The notes: generated by a model from the sequence alone, not told the origin. A stretch of DNA of 64,000 bases from Streptomyces thinghirensis (GCA_021502835.1 JAKFGP010000042.1:1-64000); one strand, 5' to 3'. Shown: positions 10,355-21,169, counted from the first letter of the stretch. Made by a program: numbers and translations.

Positions 10355-11568
10355 AGAGACGATCGACCGGGCCGACACCGCTCCGCCCGTCCGGGACTGG
10401 CCGGCCCTCGACCTGCCCGGCACCGACTTCGACCCGTCCTGACCGAGCTGATGCGTGAAGGTCCCGTCACGCGCATCTCGCTGCCCAACGGCGGGGGCTG
10501 GGCCTGGCTGGTGACCCGGCACGACGACGTCCGCCTGGTCACCAACGACCCCGGTTCGGCCGCGAGGCCGTCATGGACCGGCAGGTCACCCGGCTCGCCC
10601 CGCACTTCATCCCGGCGCGCGGCGCGGTCGGCTTCCTCGACCCGCCCGACCACACCCGGCTGCGCCGCTCGGTGGCGGCCGCGTTCACGGCCCGGGGCGT
10701 GGAGCGCGTGCGCGAGCAGTCCCGCGGCATGCTCGACGAACTCGTCGACGCCATGCTGAAGGCCGGCCCGCCCGCCGACCTCACCGAGGCCGTGCTCAGC
10801 CCCCTTCCCCATCGCGGTGATCTGCGAGCTGATGGGGCGTCCCGGCCGCCGACCGGCACAGCATGCACACCTGGACCCAGCTGATCCTCTCCTCGTCGCA
10901 CGGCGCGGAGGTCAGCGAGCGGGCCAAGCACGAGATGAGCGCCTACTTCGCCGATCTCGTCGGGCTGCGGTCGGACAGCACCGGCGAGGACGTCGCCTCG
11001 CTGCTGGGCGCCGCGGTGGGCCGGGACGAGATCACCCTGGAGGAGGCCGTCGGGCTCGCCGTCCTGCTCCAGATCGGCGGTGAGGCGGTCACGAACAACA
11101 GCGGGCAGATGTTCCACCTGCTGCTGACCCGTCCCGAACTCGCCCAACGCCTGCGCTCCGAACCGGAGATCCGTCCCCGGGCCATCGACGAGCTGCTGCG
11201 CTGGATTCCCCATCGCAACGCGGTCGGGCTGTCCCGGATCGTCCTGGAGGACGTGGCGGTCAGAGGGTGCGGATGCGGGCGGGGGGACGCGGTCTATGTG
11301 TCGTACCTGGCCGCCAACCGCGACCCGGAGGTCTTCCCCCGACCCGGACACGATCGACTTCGCGCGCAGCCCCAACCCGCACGTGTCCTCCGGCTTCGGC
11401 CCGCACTACTGCCCCGGCGGCATGCTGGCCCGGCTGGAGTCCGAGCTGCTCGTCGACACGGTCCTGGACCGGGTGCCGGGGCTGAAGCTCGCGGTGCCGC
11501 CGAGGACGTGCCGCTCAAGAAGGGGGCGCTCATCCGCGGGCCCCGAGGCCCTGCCGGTGACCTGGTGA
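10351..11568 (+). CDS. Cytochrome P450, CYP158A type (flaviolin-coupling)
   Basis: P450 that in characterised relatives dimerises flaviolin to biflaviolin by oxidative C-C coupling, with ferredoxin partners encoded elsewhere. Features: EGPVTRISLPNG (about 40), FLDPPDHTRLRRSVAAAF (about 90), and an I-helix segment VLLQIGGEAVTNNSGQMFHL in which the usual acid-Thr pair is replaced, as I recall for CYP158A2. The ERR-region RAIDELLRWIPHRNAVGLSR and heme loop GFGPHYCPGGMLARLE with the axial Cys (about 353) follow. About 404 residues. The N-terminus EETIDRADT follows directly on the rppA stop; the exact GTG is blurred by an indel. GTGA overlap with the cupin gene. Confidence 0.92.
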
Positions 11569-12094
11569 GCGGCCTCGCGGCGGTGTCCGAGGGGCTGCTG
11601 GTGCCACCGGGGCACGGGAGGGTCGTGCAGGCGCCGCCCAGCACGTGACCTTCAAGGTGACCGGTTCGCACCTCGCGCATGGCCTCCACCTTCGAGGTGA
11701 TCGTGCCGCCGGGCTTCGACGTCGGCGCCCACGTGCACACCCGCAGCGAGGAGCTGTTCTACGTGCTGGAGGGCGAGCTGGACGTGCTCGCCTTCGAGCC
11801 GAGGGTCCGTACCCCGACAACTGGCAGAAGTGGGAGTCGTCTTCGGGAAACCGGGTGGTGCGCGCGACCCCGGGCACGGTCATCGTCGTGCCTCCCGGCT
11901 GCCCCCACGCCTTCGCGAACCCGACGGGCGAGCCCGCGAAGATGTTCTTCCAGGCGAGCCCGCCCCCGACTACGAACGCTACCGAGGAACTGCTGGAGAT
12001 CCTCGGGGGCGGGGGCCCGCCGGACCACGCGGCGATCGAGGCTTTACGAGCGAAGTACGACATCGAGCAGCTGACCCCACTCCGGCACAGGTGA
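11565..12094 (+). CDS. MomA-like cupin quinone-forming monooxygenase
   Basis: Single-cupin protein of the family that includes MomA, reported to oxidise tetrahydroxynaphthalene to the quinone flaviolin. GTG 11565 overlaps the P450 TGA. The rebuilt protein has a [20 protein letters not shown] motif with metal-binding His residues (about 50-65), [18 protein letters not shown], and the second cupin motif [19 protein letters not shown] with the third His (about 115). About 176 residues. Leu in IEALRAKYD is encoded by TTA (12044-12046), the rare codon read by the developmentally controlled bldA tRNA. Three indels. Together with rppA and the P450 it completes a flaviolin to biflaviolin route. Confidence 0.85.
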
Positions 12095-12127
12095 GCGACT
12101 CAGGGCGCGGGGACAGTATCGATGTGA

Positions 12128-12172
12128 CGGCCCGCCGCGTGGGCGCGACCAGCCACAGCGAACGGCGGGCCG
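12128..12172. terminator. Bidirectional terminator-like hairpin
   Basis: Perfect 10-bp inverted repeat CGGCCCGCCG (12128-12137) and CGGCGGGCCG (12163-12172) with a 25-nt loop, in the 101 bp between the converging cupin and acyl-CoA dehydrogenase genes. No U-tract, which is usual for actinomycete terminators. Confidence 0.6.
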
Positions 12173-12195
12173 CGTCGCTCCCCGCCCCGACGGCG

Positions 12196-13418
12196 CTACC
12201 GAATCGGCATCCGGCGAGCGTCCGCGCGATCACCAGCCGCTGGATCTCGCTGGTGCCCTCGAAGATGGTGTAGATGGCGGAGTCGCGGTGCATCCGCTCC
12301 ACCGGGTACTCACGCGTGTAGCCGTTGCCGCCCAGGATCTGGATCGCCTGGGCGGTCACCTCTTCGCCGTCTCACTCGCGAACAGCTTGGACATCGACCC
12401 TCGGCCGCCGTGAACGGCCTGCCGTTGATCGCCATCCAGGAGGCCTCGCCACACCAGCAGCCGCGCCGCGTCGATCGACGTCCGCATGTCCGCGAGCTGG
12501 AAGGCGACGCCCTGGTTGTCGATGATCGGCCGCCCGAACTGCTCCCGTGTCTGGGCGTACTCCAGCGCGACCTCGTACGCGGCCCGGGCGGTGCCGACCG
12601 CCATGGCGCCGACCGCCGGGCGGGACGCCTCGAAGGTGGCCATAGCCGCGTTCTTGACGCGCTCTCCCGCCCCCTTGCCTTCTCCCGGGCGCGGGCCAGG
12701 CGCGCGTCCAGCTTCTCCTTGCCGCCGAGCAGGCAGGAGCCGGGGACGCGCACGTTGTCCAGGATCACCTCGGCGGTGTGCGAGGCGCGGATGCCGTGCT
12801 TCTTGAACTTCTGGCCCTGCGACAGTCCCGGGGTGTTCGGCGGGATGATGAACGAGGCGTGGCCTTGAGCCCAGCTCCGCGTCGACGACCGCGACCACGA
12901 CGTGGACGTTGGCGATGCCGCCGTTGGTCGCCCAGGTCTTGGTGCCGTTGAGCACCCCACTCGTCCTTGGCCTCGTCGTACACGGCACGCGTGCGCATGG
13001 AGGCCACGTCGGAGCCGGCGTCGGGCTCGGAGGAGCAGAACGCGGCGACCTTGACGTCGTTGGCGTCGCCGTACATCTGGGGGGATCCAGGTGCCGATCT
13101 GCTCCTCGGTGCCGTTGGCGAGGACGCCGACGGCGGCGAGGCCGGTGCCGACGATGGACAGCGCGATGCCGGCGTCACCCCAGAACAGTTCCTCCATCGC
13201 CATGGGGATGCCGAGGCCGGTGGAGTCGAAGTACTGCTGGGCGTAGAAGTCGAGGGAGTAGATGCCGACCTTGGCGGCCTCCCGATGACCGGCCAGGAGT
13301 CTCCCTCACGCTCGTCCCATTTGGCGGCCGCGGGGCGGATGACGTCGGCCGCGAAGCCGTGCAGCCAGTCCCGGACCTCCTTCTGTTCGTCGTTGAGCTC
13401 CACGGTGAACTCGGCCAT
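12196..13418 (-). CDS. Acyl-CoA dehydrogenase
   Basis: Beta-oxidation-type acyl-CoA dehydrogenase. Order: [20 protein letters not shown] start at 13418; [20 protein letters not shown] (about 130-150); [39 protein letters not shown] (about 270); [20 protein letters not shown]; and [17 protein letters not shown], which carries the FAD-contacting Glu/Gly/Thr segment. The catalytic Glu is in the [10 protein letters not shown] region or nearby, as in the family. Correcting one base near 12210 gives the end MPIR and TAG at 12196-12198, and about 407 residues. About six indels. Divergent from a TetR gene, which may regulate it. Confidence 0.92.
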
Positions 13419-13586
13419 GTCCCCTCAGTGACGCACGTGTGTGTACTTGCGCGGTAACCCGAGTCTGTTACCGGTGGGTAGGAAAAGTCAACTCCGAGGC
13501 CCCGTCGCCCTCCCGTTCGATGTCCGGTGCCCGCCGGGTGTTAGTTTGCGCAGGCGTCACCGAACCAGCACGGGGTGGGAGAGCAC

Positions 13587-14245
13587 ATGGACACCACGCA
13601 GCGGACCGATCAGCAGCGGTCCGCCGACCGCAGACGGCGCGAGCTGCTGGAGGCCGCCGACCGGGGTGGTGCTGCGCGACGGCCCACAGGCCTCGATGAA
13701 CGCCATCGCCGCCGAGGCCGGCATCACCAAGCCGATCCTCTACCGCCACTTCGGCGACAAGAACGGAACTGTACGCCCGCCCTGGCCGTGCGGCACACGG
13801 ACGCCCTCCTCGCCTCGCTGCGGGCCGCCCTGGACGCTCCGGCGGAGCGGCGGCAACGCGTCGAGGCCACCCTGACACCTATCTGGCGGCCATCGAGGCA
13901 CGCCCGCAGTATACCGCTTCCTGATGCATCCGGCGGAGGCACCACCACGCCGGGCGACCAGGCCGACCAGGGCTTCGACGTCGGCAAGCACGCGGCTCCG
14001 CTGCTCGCGCCGCATGGGCGAGGAACTGGCCCAGGTCATCGAGGAGCGCCTCGACGTCGGCCCGGGCACCCAGCAGCTGGCCCGGGTGTGGGGACACGGA
14101 ATCGTCGGCATGATGCACGCCGCCGGGGACTGGTGGCTGGGCGAACGCCCTGCTCCCGGGCCGAATTGAGTCCGCACCCTGGCGACCTGCTGTGGGGCCG
14201 CCTCGCCGCGCGGCCGGGGACAAGGCGGGCGGCCCGGGCTTCTGA
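13587..14245 (+). CDS. TetR-family transcriptional regulator
   Basis: HTH residues about 15-60 read ELLEAADRVVLRDGPQ, then ASMNAIAAEAGITKPILYRH and FGDKNGLY, the standard TetR helix-turn-helix. The C-terminal ligand and dimer domain includes YRFLMHPAEAP and LARVWGHGIVGMMHAAGDWW. About 218 residues. Start ATG 13587; stop TGA 14243-14245 after several indels. It shares a 168-bp divergent intergenic region with the acyl-CoA dehydrogenase, so it may sense acyl-CoA or a fatty acid; the ligand is unknown. Confidence 0.88.
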
Positions 14246-14344
14246 CGGCCGCGGGCGGTGTCCGCGACCCGGCCTGGCCGCGCGCCGGAACCACCTGCCG
14301 GCACGGCCCCGCCGGCGCCGTCACGCCGATACGGCCCACTGCTT

Positions 14345-14935
14345 TCAAGCCGCCGCTGGAACCGCCCCGCCCGAACCCCCGGCCGGACCGCTCAGCGGTG
14401 CCAGGACGCCCGCGCCACCTGCCCGCATCAGCTTCCGGTGCCGCCGGCCGGTCAGGTGGTCGGCGTACAACCGGCCCTCCAGGTGATCGCACTCGTGCTG
14501 GAGGCACCGGGCGAAGAACCCCGTCCCGTGCACGGTGACCGGCCTCCCGTCGCCGTGAAGCCCTCCACGACCGCGTGGTCGTGACGCTCGGTCCCGGCCT
14601 CCAGTCCGGGCAGCGACAGACAGCCCTCCGGCCCGCGCACCACCACCCCGTCCGTCTCGACGAGCCGCGGGTTCACCACGTGGCCGACGTGGCGCTCGGC
14701 GTCCTCGTCGTCCGGGCAGTCGTACACGAAGACGCGTACCGGCTCGCCGATCTGGTTCGCGGCCAGGCCCACACCGTGGGCGGCGTACATGGTCGCGAAC
14801 AGGTCCTCCACGAGCGCCGCGAGTTCCGGACCGAAGTCCGTCACCTCGTCGCAGGGTGCGTGCAGGACGGGGTCGCCGAGGAGGCCGAGGGGTCGGACGC
14901 GCCCGTGGGCGCCCGGGATGGAGCCAGTGTCGCAT
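14345..14935 (-). CDS. def: Peptide deformylase
   Basis: Removes the N-formyl group from nascent proteins; Fe(II)/Zn metallohydrolase. The three family motifs are clear: [11 protein letters not shown] (motif 1, about 50-60), PEGCLSLPG (motif 2, Cys ligand, about 102), and [16 protein letters not shown] (motif 3, HExxH, about 145). N-terminus [20 protein letters not shown]. The most likely start is ATG 14935 ([17 protein letters not shown] once one inserted T is removed); the uncorrected frame could also begin at TTG 14943. The C-terminus is Gly/Ala-rich and low complexity. Divergent from murT. Streptomyces usually carry several def paralogues, so this one may be accessory. Confidence 0.92.
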   Translation of the reverse strand: MRHWLHPGRPRARPTPRPPRRPRPARTLRRGDGLRSGTRGARGGPVRDHVRRPRCGPGREPDRRAGTRLRVRLPGRRGRRAPRRPRGEPAARRDGRGGGARAGGLSVAARTGGRDRASRPRGRGGLHGDGRPVTVHGTGFFARCLQHECDHLEGRLYADHLTGRRHRKLMRAGGAGVLAPLSGPAGGSGGAVPAAA

Positions 14936-15008
14936 GGCGGCAAGAGTAAGGTCCCTGTGTCCCCCGGCGGCCCGCGCCCACCGTCGGAACCCGTGGCCGG
15001 TGCCGCGA

Positions 15009-15038
15009 TTCGGGAGTGCGAACGGATCTCGATAGGCT
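15009..15038 (+). promoter_or_regulatory. Candidate sigma-HrdB-like promoter for murT-gatD
   Basis: TTCGGG (15009-15014) and TAGGCT (15033-15038) with an 18-bp spacer sit about 65 bp before murT. The -10 resembles the actinomycete TAGRRT pattern. Weak -35; position is the main support. Confidence 0.35.
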
Positions 15039-15103
15039 GAGGTCCACACCACGTGGCCGTCAGGCTTCAGGCGCGGCGCGTACGCAAGGAGGATCGAGAA
15101 CTG

Positions 15104-16340
15104 ATGGCAGGCAACTCGGACCCGCTCACGCCCCGGGCCAAGATCGCCGTGACCGCGGGCAAGGCGGTCGCGGCGGCATCTCGTGCGCGCGGGGCGCGGC
15201 AGCGGTTCGGTGATCGGCGGCAAGGTCGCGCTGCGACTCGATCCCGACCTCCTCGCCAGGCTCGCCCAGCACCTGGACGTGACCCTGGTCTCGGCGACCA
15301 ACGGCAAGACCACCACCACCCGGCTCATCGCTGAGGCGCTCAAGGCGGCCGGACCGGTCGTCTCCAACGCGCTCGGCGCCAACATGCCGGCCGGGATCAC
15401 CTCGCCCTCGCGGCCGGCTCGAAGCCCGGTACGGCGTCATCGAGGTCGACGAGAGTACTCGTCGGCGTCGCCCAGGCCACCGAGCCGCAGTGCATCGCCC
15501 TGCTCAACCTCTCCCGCGACCAGCCTCGACCGCGCCGCCGAGACCCGGATGCTCGCCGAGAACTGGCGCGAGGGCCTGACCGGTTCCAAGGCGGTGATGC
15601 GTCGCCAACGCCGACGACCCGCTGGTGGTGTGGGCCGCGTCCTCCTCCCCCAACGTGATCTGGGTCGCCGCCGGTCAGATGTGGAAGGACGACGCCTGGT
15701 CCTGCCCGGCGTGCGGCGGCGTGATGCAGCGCCCCGGCGACGACTGGTTCTGCGGCGAGTGCGGCTTCCGGCGCCCGACGCCGAGCTGGGCGCTCTCCGG
15801 CGACCACGTCCTCGACCCGCACGGCTCCGCCTGGCCGATCCACCTCCAGCTGCCGGGCCGCGCCAACAAGGCCAACGCCGCCTCCTCGGCCGCCGTCGCC
15901 GCCGTCTTCGGGGTGCCGCCGCAGGTCGCCCTGGAGCGCATGTACCAGGTGCAGGCGGTCGCCGGACGCTACGACGTCGTGCAGTTCCAGGGCCGTGACC
16001 TGCGTCTGCTGCTCGCCAAGAACCCGGCGGGCTGGCTGGAGACCTTCTCCTGATCGACCCGCCGCCGACCCCGGTGATCCTCTCGGTGAACGCGCGCGGC
16101 GCCGACGGCACCGACACCTCCTGGCTGTGGGACGTGGACTACACCCGGCTGACCGGCCACCCGATCTGCGTGGTCGGCGACCGGAAGCTGGACCTCGCGG
16201 TGCGCCTGGAGGTCGCGAACCAGCAGTTCCAGGTGTGCGAGGACCTCGACCAGGCGGTGCAGCTGTGCCCGCCGGGACGCATCGAGGTCATCGCGAACTA
16301 CACCGCCTTCCAGGACCTGCGCCGCCGCGTCGGCAACTGA
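15104..16340 (+). CDS. murT: Lipid II isoglutaminyl synthase, MurT subunit
   Basis: Mur-ligase-like subunit that with GatD amidates the D-isoglutamate of lipid II at the membrane, using ATP. Mur ligase central domain with P-loop [17 protein letters not shown] (about 65-80) and [12 protein letters not shown] four-Cys zinc ribbon [20 protein letters not shown] (about 205-225) is characteristic of MurT. A C-terminal DUF1727 domain runs from [20 protein letters not shown] to [16 protein letters not shown]. About 412 residues. ATG 15104 has AAGGAGG at 15086-15092. About five indels, mostly in the first half. The gatD start follows 23 bp after the stop. Confidence 0.95.
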
Positions 16341-16363
16341 CCGCGAGACTTCAGGGGACTTTC

Positions 16364-17095
16364 GTGAGCGACAACCAACTGCGGATCGTCTGGATCTACC
16401 CGGACCTCCTCAGCACGTACGGCGACCAGGGCAACGCCCTCGTCGTGGAGCGCCGGGCCCGCCAGCGCGGCCTCGACGTTGCCCGGCTCGACGTGCGCAG
16501 CGACCAGCCGATCCCGACCTCCGGCGACATCTACCTGATCGGCGGGGGCGAGGACCGCCCGCAGCGGCTCGCGGCCGAGCGGCTGCGCCGGGACGGCGGC
16601 CTGTACCGGGCGGTGGAGAACGGCGCGATCGTCTTCTCCCGTCTGCGCCGGCTACCAGATCCTGGGCCAGGAGTTCATCAACGACCTGGGCCAGGCGCGA
16701 GCCGGGCCTCGGCCTGCTCGACGTGGTCTCCACCCGCGGCGAGGGCGCCCGGTGCGTCGGCGACGTCCTCGGTGACATCGACCCGCGCCTGGGCCTGCCG
16801 CCGCTGACCGGCTTCGAGAACCACCAGGGCATCACGCACATCGGCCCCGGCGCCCGTCCGCTCGCCCAGGTCCGCTTCGGCAACGGCAACGGCACGGGCG
16901 ACGGCACGGAGGGGCGCGTACAACGACACGGTCTTCGGCACGTACATGCACGGCCCGGTGCTGGCGCGCAACCCGCAGATCGCGGACCTGCTGCTGAAGC
17001 TGGCCCTCGACGTGAACGCGCTGCCGCCGACCGACGACCGCTGGTACGAGGCGCTGCGCAACGAGCGCATCGCGGCCGCGCAGCAGCCCGCGTAG
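16364..17095 (+). CDS. gatD: Lipid II isoglutaminyl synthase, GatD glutaminase subunit
   Basis: Class I glutamine amidotransferase-like subunit that hydrolyses glutamine and channels ammonia to MurT. GTG 16364; start SDNQLRIVWIYPDLLSTYGD; PTSGDIYLIGGGEDRPQRL. The nucleophile lies in VCAGYQILGQEF (Cys about 94; visible once an extra C at about 16640 is removed), with GFENHQGITHIG and a late His in YNDTVFGTYMHGPVLARNP. About 243 residues. Stop TAG 17093-17095 lies inside the first unit of a 26-bp tandem repeat, so a loss of this stop would extend the protein. Confidence 0.94.
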
Positions 17096-17144
17096 GCACA
17101 GCCGCGCAGCAGCCCGCGTATGCACAGCCGCGCAGCAGCCTGCC
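17081..17144. repeat. 26-bp tandem repeat over the gatD stop codon
   Basis: Two near-identical 26-bp units (17081-17106 and 17107-17132, each beginning CAGCAGCCCGCGTA) plus a partial third. They differ at one base: unit 1 has TAG, the gatD stop, and unit 2 has TAT. This looks like slippage duplication of the gene's 3' end. Confidence 0.8.
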
Positions 17145-17221
17145 TGACCTTCGTGGGGCGGGCCCGTCTGATGACTCATCCGCACAGGTGAGCGGGCACG
17201 TCCAGTAGGCGGACGCATCGG

Positions 17222-17250
17222 TTCGGTCCCGCCCCCGGTGCCGCTAGGGT
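17222..17250 (+). promoter_or_regulatory. Candidate promoter for pfkA
   Basis: TTCGGT (17222-17227), 17-bp spacer, TAGGGT (17245-17250), about 64 bp before the pfkA start. The -10 matches the usual Streptomyces vegetative form; the -35 is weak. Confidence 0.4.
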
Positions 17251-17313
17251 GGCGGGGATCGAGCCGGACAGCGCGGTCCGGACCCGTGCCACTTGGAGAA
17301 GGTATTTCGGGCT

Positions 17314-18340
17314 ATGCGCATTGGTGTCCTCACGTCCGGCGGCGACTGCCCCGGCCTGAACGCCGTCATCCGGTCCGTCGTGCACCGTGCCGTCGTCGAC
17401 CACGGCGACGAGGTCATCGGCTTCCGGGACGGCTGGAAGGGCCTCCTGGAGTGCGACTACCTCAAGCTCGACCTGGACGCGGTCGGCGGCATCCTGGCCC
17501 GTGGCGGCACCATTCTCGGCTCCTCCCGGGTCCGTCCCGAGCACCTGCGGGACGGCGTCGAGCGCGCCCGCGCCACGTCGAGGAGCTCGGCCTGGACGCG
17601 ATCATCCCGATCGGCGGGGAGGGGACGCTGAAGGCGGCCCGGCTGCTGTCCGACAACGGCCTGCCGATCGTGGGCGTGCCTAAGACCATCGACAACGACA
17701 TAGCGGTCACCGACGTGACCTTCGGCTTCGACACGGCCGTGACCGTCGCCACCGAGGCCCTGGACCGGCTGAAGACCACCGCCGAGTCCCACCAGCGGGT
17801 GCTGATCGTCGAGGTCATGGGACGGCAACACCGGCTGGATCGCGCTGCACTCGGGCATGGCGGCCGGCGCGCACGCCGTGGTCGTGCCGGAGCGGCCCTT
17901 CGACATCGACGAACTGACCGCGAAGGTCGGCGAGCGGTTCTCGGCGGGCAAGCGGTTCGCGATCGTGGTCGCCGCGGAGGGCGCCAAGCCGAAGGCCGGC
18001 ACCATGGACTTCGACGAGGGCGGCAAGGACGTCTACGGCCACGAGCGCTTTCGCCGGTATCGCCCGCCAGCTCTCGATCGAGCTGGAGGAGCGGCTCGGC
18101 AAGGAGGCCCGGCCGGTGATCCTCGGACACGTCCAGCGCGGCGGCACGCCGACGGCGTACGACCGGGTGCTGGCGACGCGGTTCGGGTGGCTTGCGGTGG
18201 AGGCCGTGCACCGGGGCGAGTTCGGGATGATGACGGCGCTGCGGGGACGGACATCCGGATGGTGGCGCTCGCCGAGGCGGTGGAGTCGTTGAAGACGGTG
18301 CCGGGATGCGCGGTACGCGGAGGCGGAGTGCGTGCTCTGA
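17314..18340 (+). CDS. pfkA: 6-phosphofructokinase
   Basis: Phosphorylates fructose 6-phosphate to the 1,6-bisphosphate in glycolysis. [20 protein letters not shown] start; [29 protein letters not shown] (about 103), where the Gly after GGE is the position that favours ATP over pyrophosphate; [20 protein letters not shown] with the catalytic Asp (about 127). Then EVMGRHTGWIALH after one indel, and [21 protein letters not shown]. About 341 residues. ATG 17314 preceded by GGAGAAGG. Stop TGA 18338-18340. Streptomyces carry several pfkA paralogues, so which step it dominates is unknown. Confidence 0.94.
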
Positions 18341-18374
18341 GGTTGCTGTAGTACGCCGCCTGCGGCTGGTACGT

Positions 18375-18402
18375 GGTTGCTCGCGCAGTTCCCCGCGCCC
18401 CT
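18375..18402. repeat. Common Streptomyces intergenic repeat
   Basis: GGTTGCTCGCGCAGTTCCCC followed by GCGCCCCT is an element I recognise as very frequent between genes in Streptomyces chromosomes. Here it sits just after pfkA and before a strong hairpin. Its role is not established; it often accompanies terminators. Confidence 0.6.
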
Positions 18403-18417
18403 GGCGGCTGCTGTCCT

Positions 18418-18445
18418 GCCCCCGGTCGCATGAGTGACCGGGGGC
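18418..18445 (+). terminator. Terminator hairpin after pfkA
   Basis: Perfect 10-bp stem GCCCCCGGTC / GACCGGGGGC (18418-18427, 18436-18445) with an 8-nt loop, followed by a T-containing stretch ggttctagtctt. Confidence 0.75.
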
Positions 18446-18513
18446 GGTTCTAGTCTTGCTTCGGACAGACGGCGCTCAACCGCGCTCAACCCCCACGAAA
18501 CAGGAGCCGGCGG

Positions 18514-19467
18514 ATGGATCACAGCGGGCACGGCATGACGATGGATCTGCCGCCGTTCACGCTGGGGCGAGGTCTCGCGTGGTCGGCGGACCCCCTTCTT
18601 CCTGATCGCCTGTCTCCTGGGACTGGCGCTGTACGGGGTGGGGCGTCGTCAGGCTGACCCGGCGCGGTGACAAGTGGCCGGTGGGCCGGACCGTGTCCTT
18701 CGTCGTCGGTGTGCTGAGCATCGGGCTCGGCGATGTGCACCAAGCTCAACGACTACGGCATGGTCATGTTCAGCGTGCACATGGTGCAGCACATGATGAT
18801 CAGCATGGTGTCGCCGATCCTGCTGCTGCTCGGCGCCCCGATCACCCTGACCCTGCGCGCGCTGCCCCCGGCGGCCCGTGGCAGCAAGGGGCCCCGCGAA
18901 CTGCTGCTGATGCTGCTGCACAGCCGCTACATGCGGATCGTCACGCACCCCGCGTTCACCATCCCGCTGTTCATCGCGAGCCTGTACGGGCTGTACTTCA
19001 CTCCCCTCTTCGACTTCCTGATGGGGTCCAAGGTCGGGCACATCGGAATGATGGTGCACTTCCTCGCCGTCGGGCTGGTGTTCTTCTGGCCGATCATGGG
19101 CGTCGACCCGGGCCCGCACCGGCCGGGCTATCTGATGCGGATGCTGGAGCTGTTCGCGGGCATGCCGTTCCACGCGTTCTTCGGCATCGCGCTGATGATG
19201 GCGTCCTCACCCATGGTCGAGACGTTCAAGAACCCGCCCGCGTCGCTCGGCATCGACGCGCTCTCCGACCAGAACGCGGCCGGCGGCATCGCCTGGGCCT
19301 TCAGCGAGGTCCCGTCCGTGCTGGTGCTGCTCGCGCTGCTGTTCCAGTGGTACGCCTCGGAGGAGCGGCAGGCCCGGCGCAGCGACCGGGCCGCCGACCG
19401 CGACGGTGACAAGGAACTTCAGGCGTACAACGCCTATCTGGCCTCACTGAACACACGCGGCGGCTGA
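18514..19467 (+). CDS. CtaG/Caa3_CtaG-like cytochrome c oxidase assembly membrane protein
   Basis: Polytopic membrane protein of the CtaG family, linked to copper supply for cytochrome oxidase or copper homeostasis. The N-terminus has a His/Met-rich patch MDHSGHGMTMDLPP. Several hydrophobic helices follow, with VHMVQHMMISMVSPILLLLG (about 80-100), MVHFLAVGLVFFWPIMGVDP and FAGMPFHAFFGIALMM; His and Met placement suits copper binding. About 313 residues. Start ATG 18514; a few indels in the first 70 residues, then one open frame to TGA at 19467. It stands alone between pfkA and the pseudokinase gene. Confidence 0.85.
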
Positions 19468-19524
19468 ACGGCGGCTCCGTTCAGTAGCATGTGGCGCGTC
19501 GGGGGAACCGCCCGGGGGAGCGGT

Positions 19525-21169
19525 ATGACACGTCACGTGGGCCGGGTCGTCGCCGGCCGCTATCTGCTGCTGCGCCCGCTCGGCGACGGCGGGGTCGGAC
19601 CGGGTGTGGCTCGCGCACGATCAGCGGCTGGGCCGCGAGGTGGCGCTGAAGGCCGTACGCGCCGGGACCCGGGACCTGCGACGGCCGCGCGACCATCCGC
19701 ACGTGGTGACCGTTCATGACGTGGTGGAGCACGAGGGCGTGCCGTGGACCGTCATGGAGTACGTGGCGGGCGCCGTCGATCTGAGGGAACTGGTGGCCCG
19801 GCGCGGCCCGCTGGCCCCGGCCGAGTGCGCCCGGATCGGGCTCGCCGTGCTCGACGCGTCGGCCGCCGGGAGCGGGCGGGGTGTGCCGCACGGGCGGGTG
19901 GGGCCGGCCGACATCCTGCTGGCACCGGACGGCGGCGGCGCGCCGTACGGCAGGATCCTGCTCCTGGACCACGTCGTCGCGGGGCCCGGGGACGACGACG
20001 GTCTCCTCGCACTGGGCCGCACGCTCCACTACGCCGTCGAGGGCCGCGAGCCCTCCGGCCGCGAGGTGGCCGTTCCGCCCGTGCGGGCCGGCGCGCTCGG
20101 GCCGCTGCTGGAGAGACTGCTCGGCGAGGGCCCCGGGGCCGCGTGTCACGGCGGCCGAGGCGGAGGCGGAGACTGGCGTGGATCGTCACGCCGCAGACCG
20201 ATGCGTACGTCCGGCCGCGCACCGACCCGGGATCGCAGCCGCCCTGGTCCGCGCCGCCCACGCCCGTGCCCCGCCCGGCCGCCGCCGATCGGCCGGCTGC
20301 CGCCGCCGCTCCCGCCACCGCCGCCGCCGCCCCCGCCCCCGCCGGGCACCGGCGCCGCGTCGCGGGTACTGCGTGCCGCTCTGGCCGGCGGGCTCGGTCT
20401 GGTCCTCGCCCTGGGCGGCGTCTGGTACGCCCTGGCCGACCGGGCGGCCGACGGGGCCGGGGCACCGTACGGCGACACCGTGGGGCTCGTGGCGCCGCTG
20501 GAGGACGGGGGCCTGCGTCCGCGCCCGGTGGCCGGGCGGCACCCGGTTCGCGGGGACGCCGCGCCTCACCGTGGACCCGGGCTGCCGGGGCGGGGCGCCC
20601 GACGGCCAGGTGATGGCGTTCGTGCCCGCCTCCTCCGCCGAGGAGGCCCGCGAGCTGGGGCCGGCGCGGTGCGAGGAGCGGACGCGGGAGGTCCGGGGCC
20701 GCCTGGCCGGGGTGCGCGGTGTGGCGGTGGTGCCGGCCGACGGCGGATTCGAGACCGCCCGGAGACGCACCGCCTGCCTGGTGCTGGGCGCGCACGGGCC
20801 GGTGTACGGGCCGCTCGGGCGGCATCGCGAGCCGGGTTCGGTGTTCGCGGACACCGCGACCATGCAGCGCCGGGACTGCCTGGACGTGCGCTCCGCGCGG
20901 GAGGCCCGGCTGGTGTCCTGCGCGGGCCGGTACGACGCCCAGGTGCTCGGATTCACCCGATTGGCCTCCGGCGTCACGCTCGCCGAGGCGCCCGCGGCGG
21001 CGGACCGCGCGTGTGCGCGGGAGGTGCCGCCGCGCGACTACGGATTCGACCCCTCCGTGTACGAGGGCCGGGTCCCGGACGGCCGCGGAGGCCTGGAAAT
21101 CCGGCTCACATCTCGCCGTCTGCACCGTACGGAGGCAGAACGGGGGCACCATGGAGGAACGGACCATGA
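19525..21169 (+). CDS. Membrane serine/threonine pseudokinase with extracytoplasmic Cys-rich domain
   Basis: Kinase-fold protein, single-pass. The kinase-like domain (about 1-225) has a Gly-rich start YLLLRPLGDGG and the ATP-site Lys in REVALKAVR. However, the catalytic loop reads HGRVGPADILLAP where active kinases have HRDLKPxN, and the metal-binding DFG is replaced by LDH (LLLDHVVAG). These are in a long undisturbed frame, so a pseudokinase is likely. A Pro-rich linker (a run of Pro near 20310-20345) and one TM helix (VLRAALAGGLGLVLALGGVW) follow. The ~210-residue exported domain has spaced cysteines and DCLDVRSAREARLVSC, reminiscent of the Septum_form family. Start ATG 19525; stop TGA 21167-21169. 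The very end is uncertain. Confidence 0.8.
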
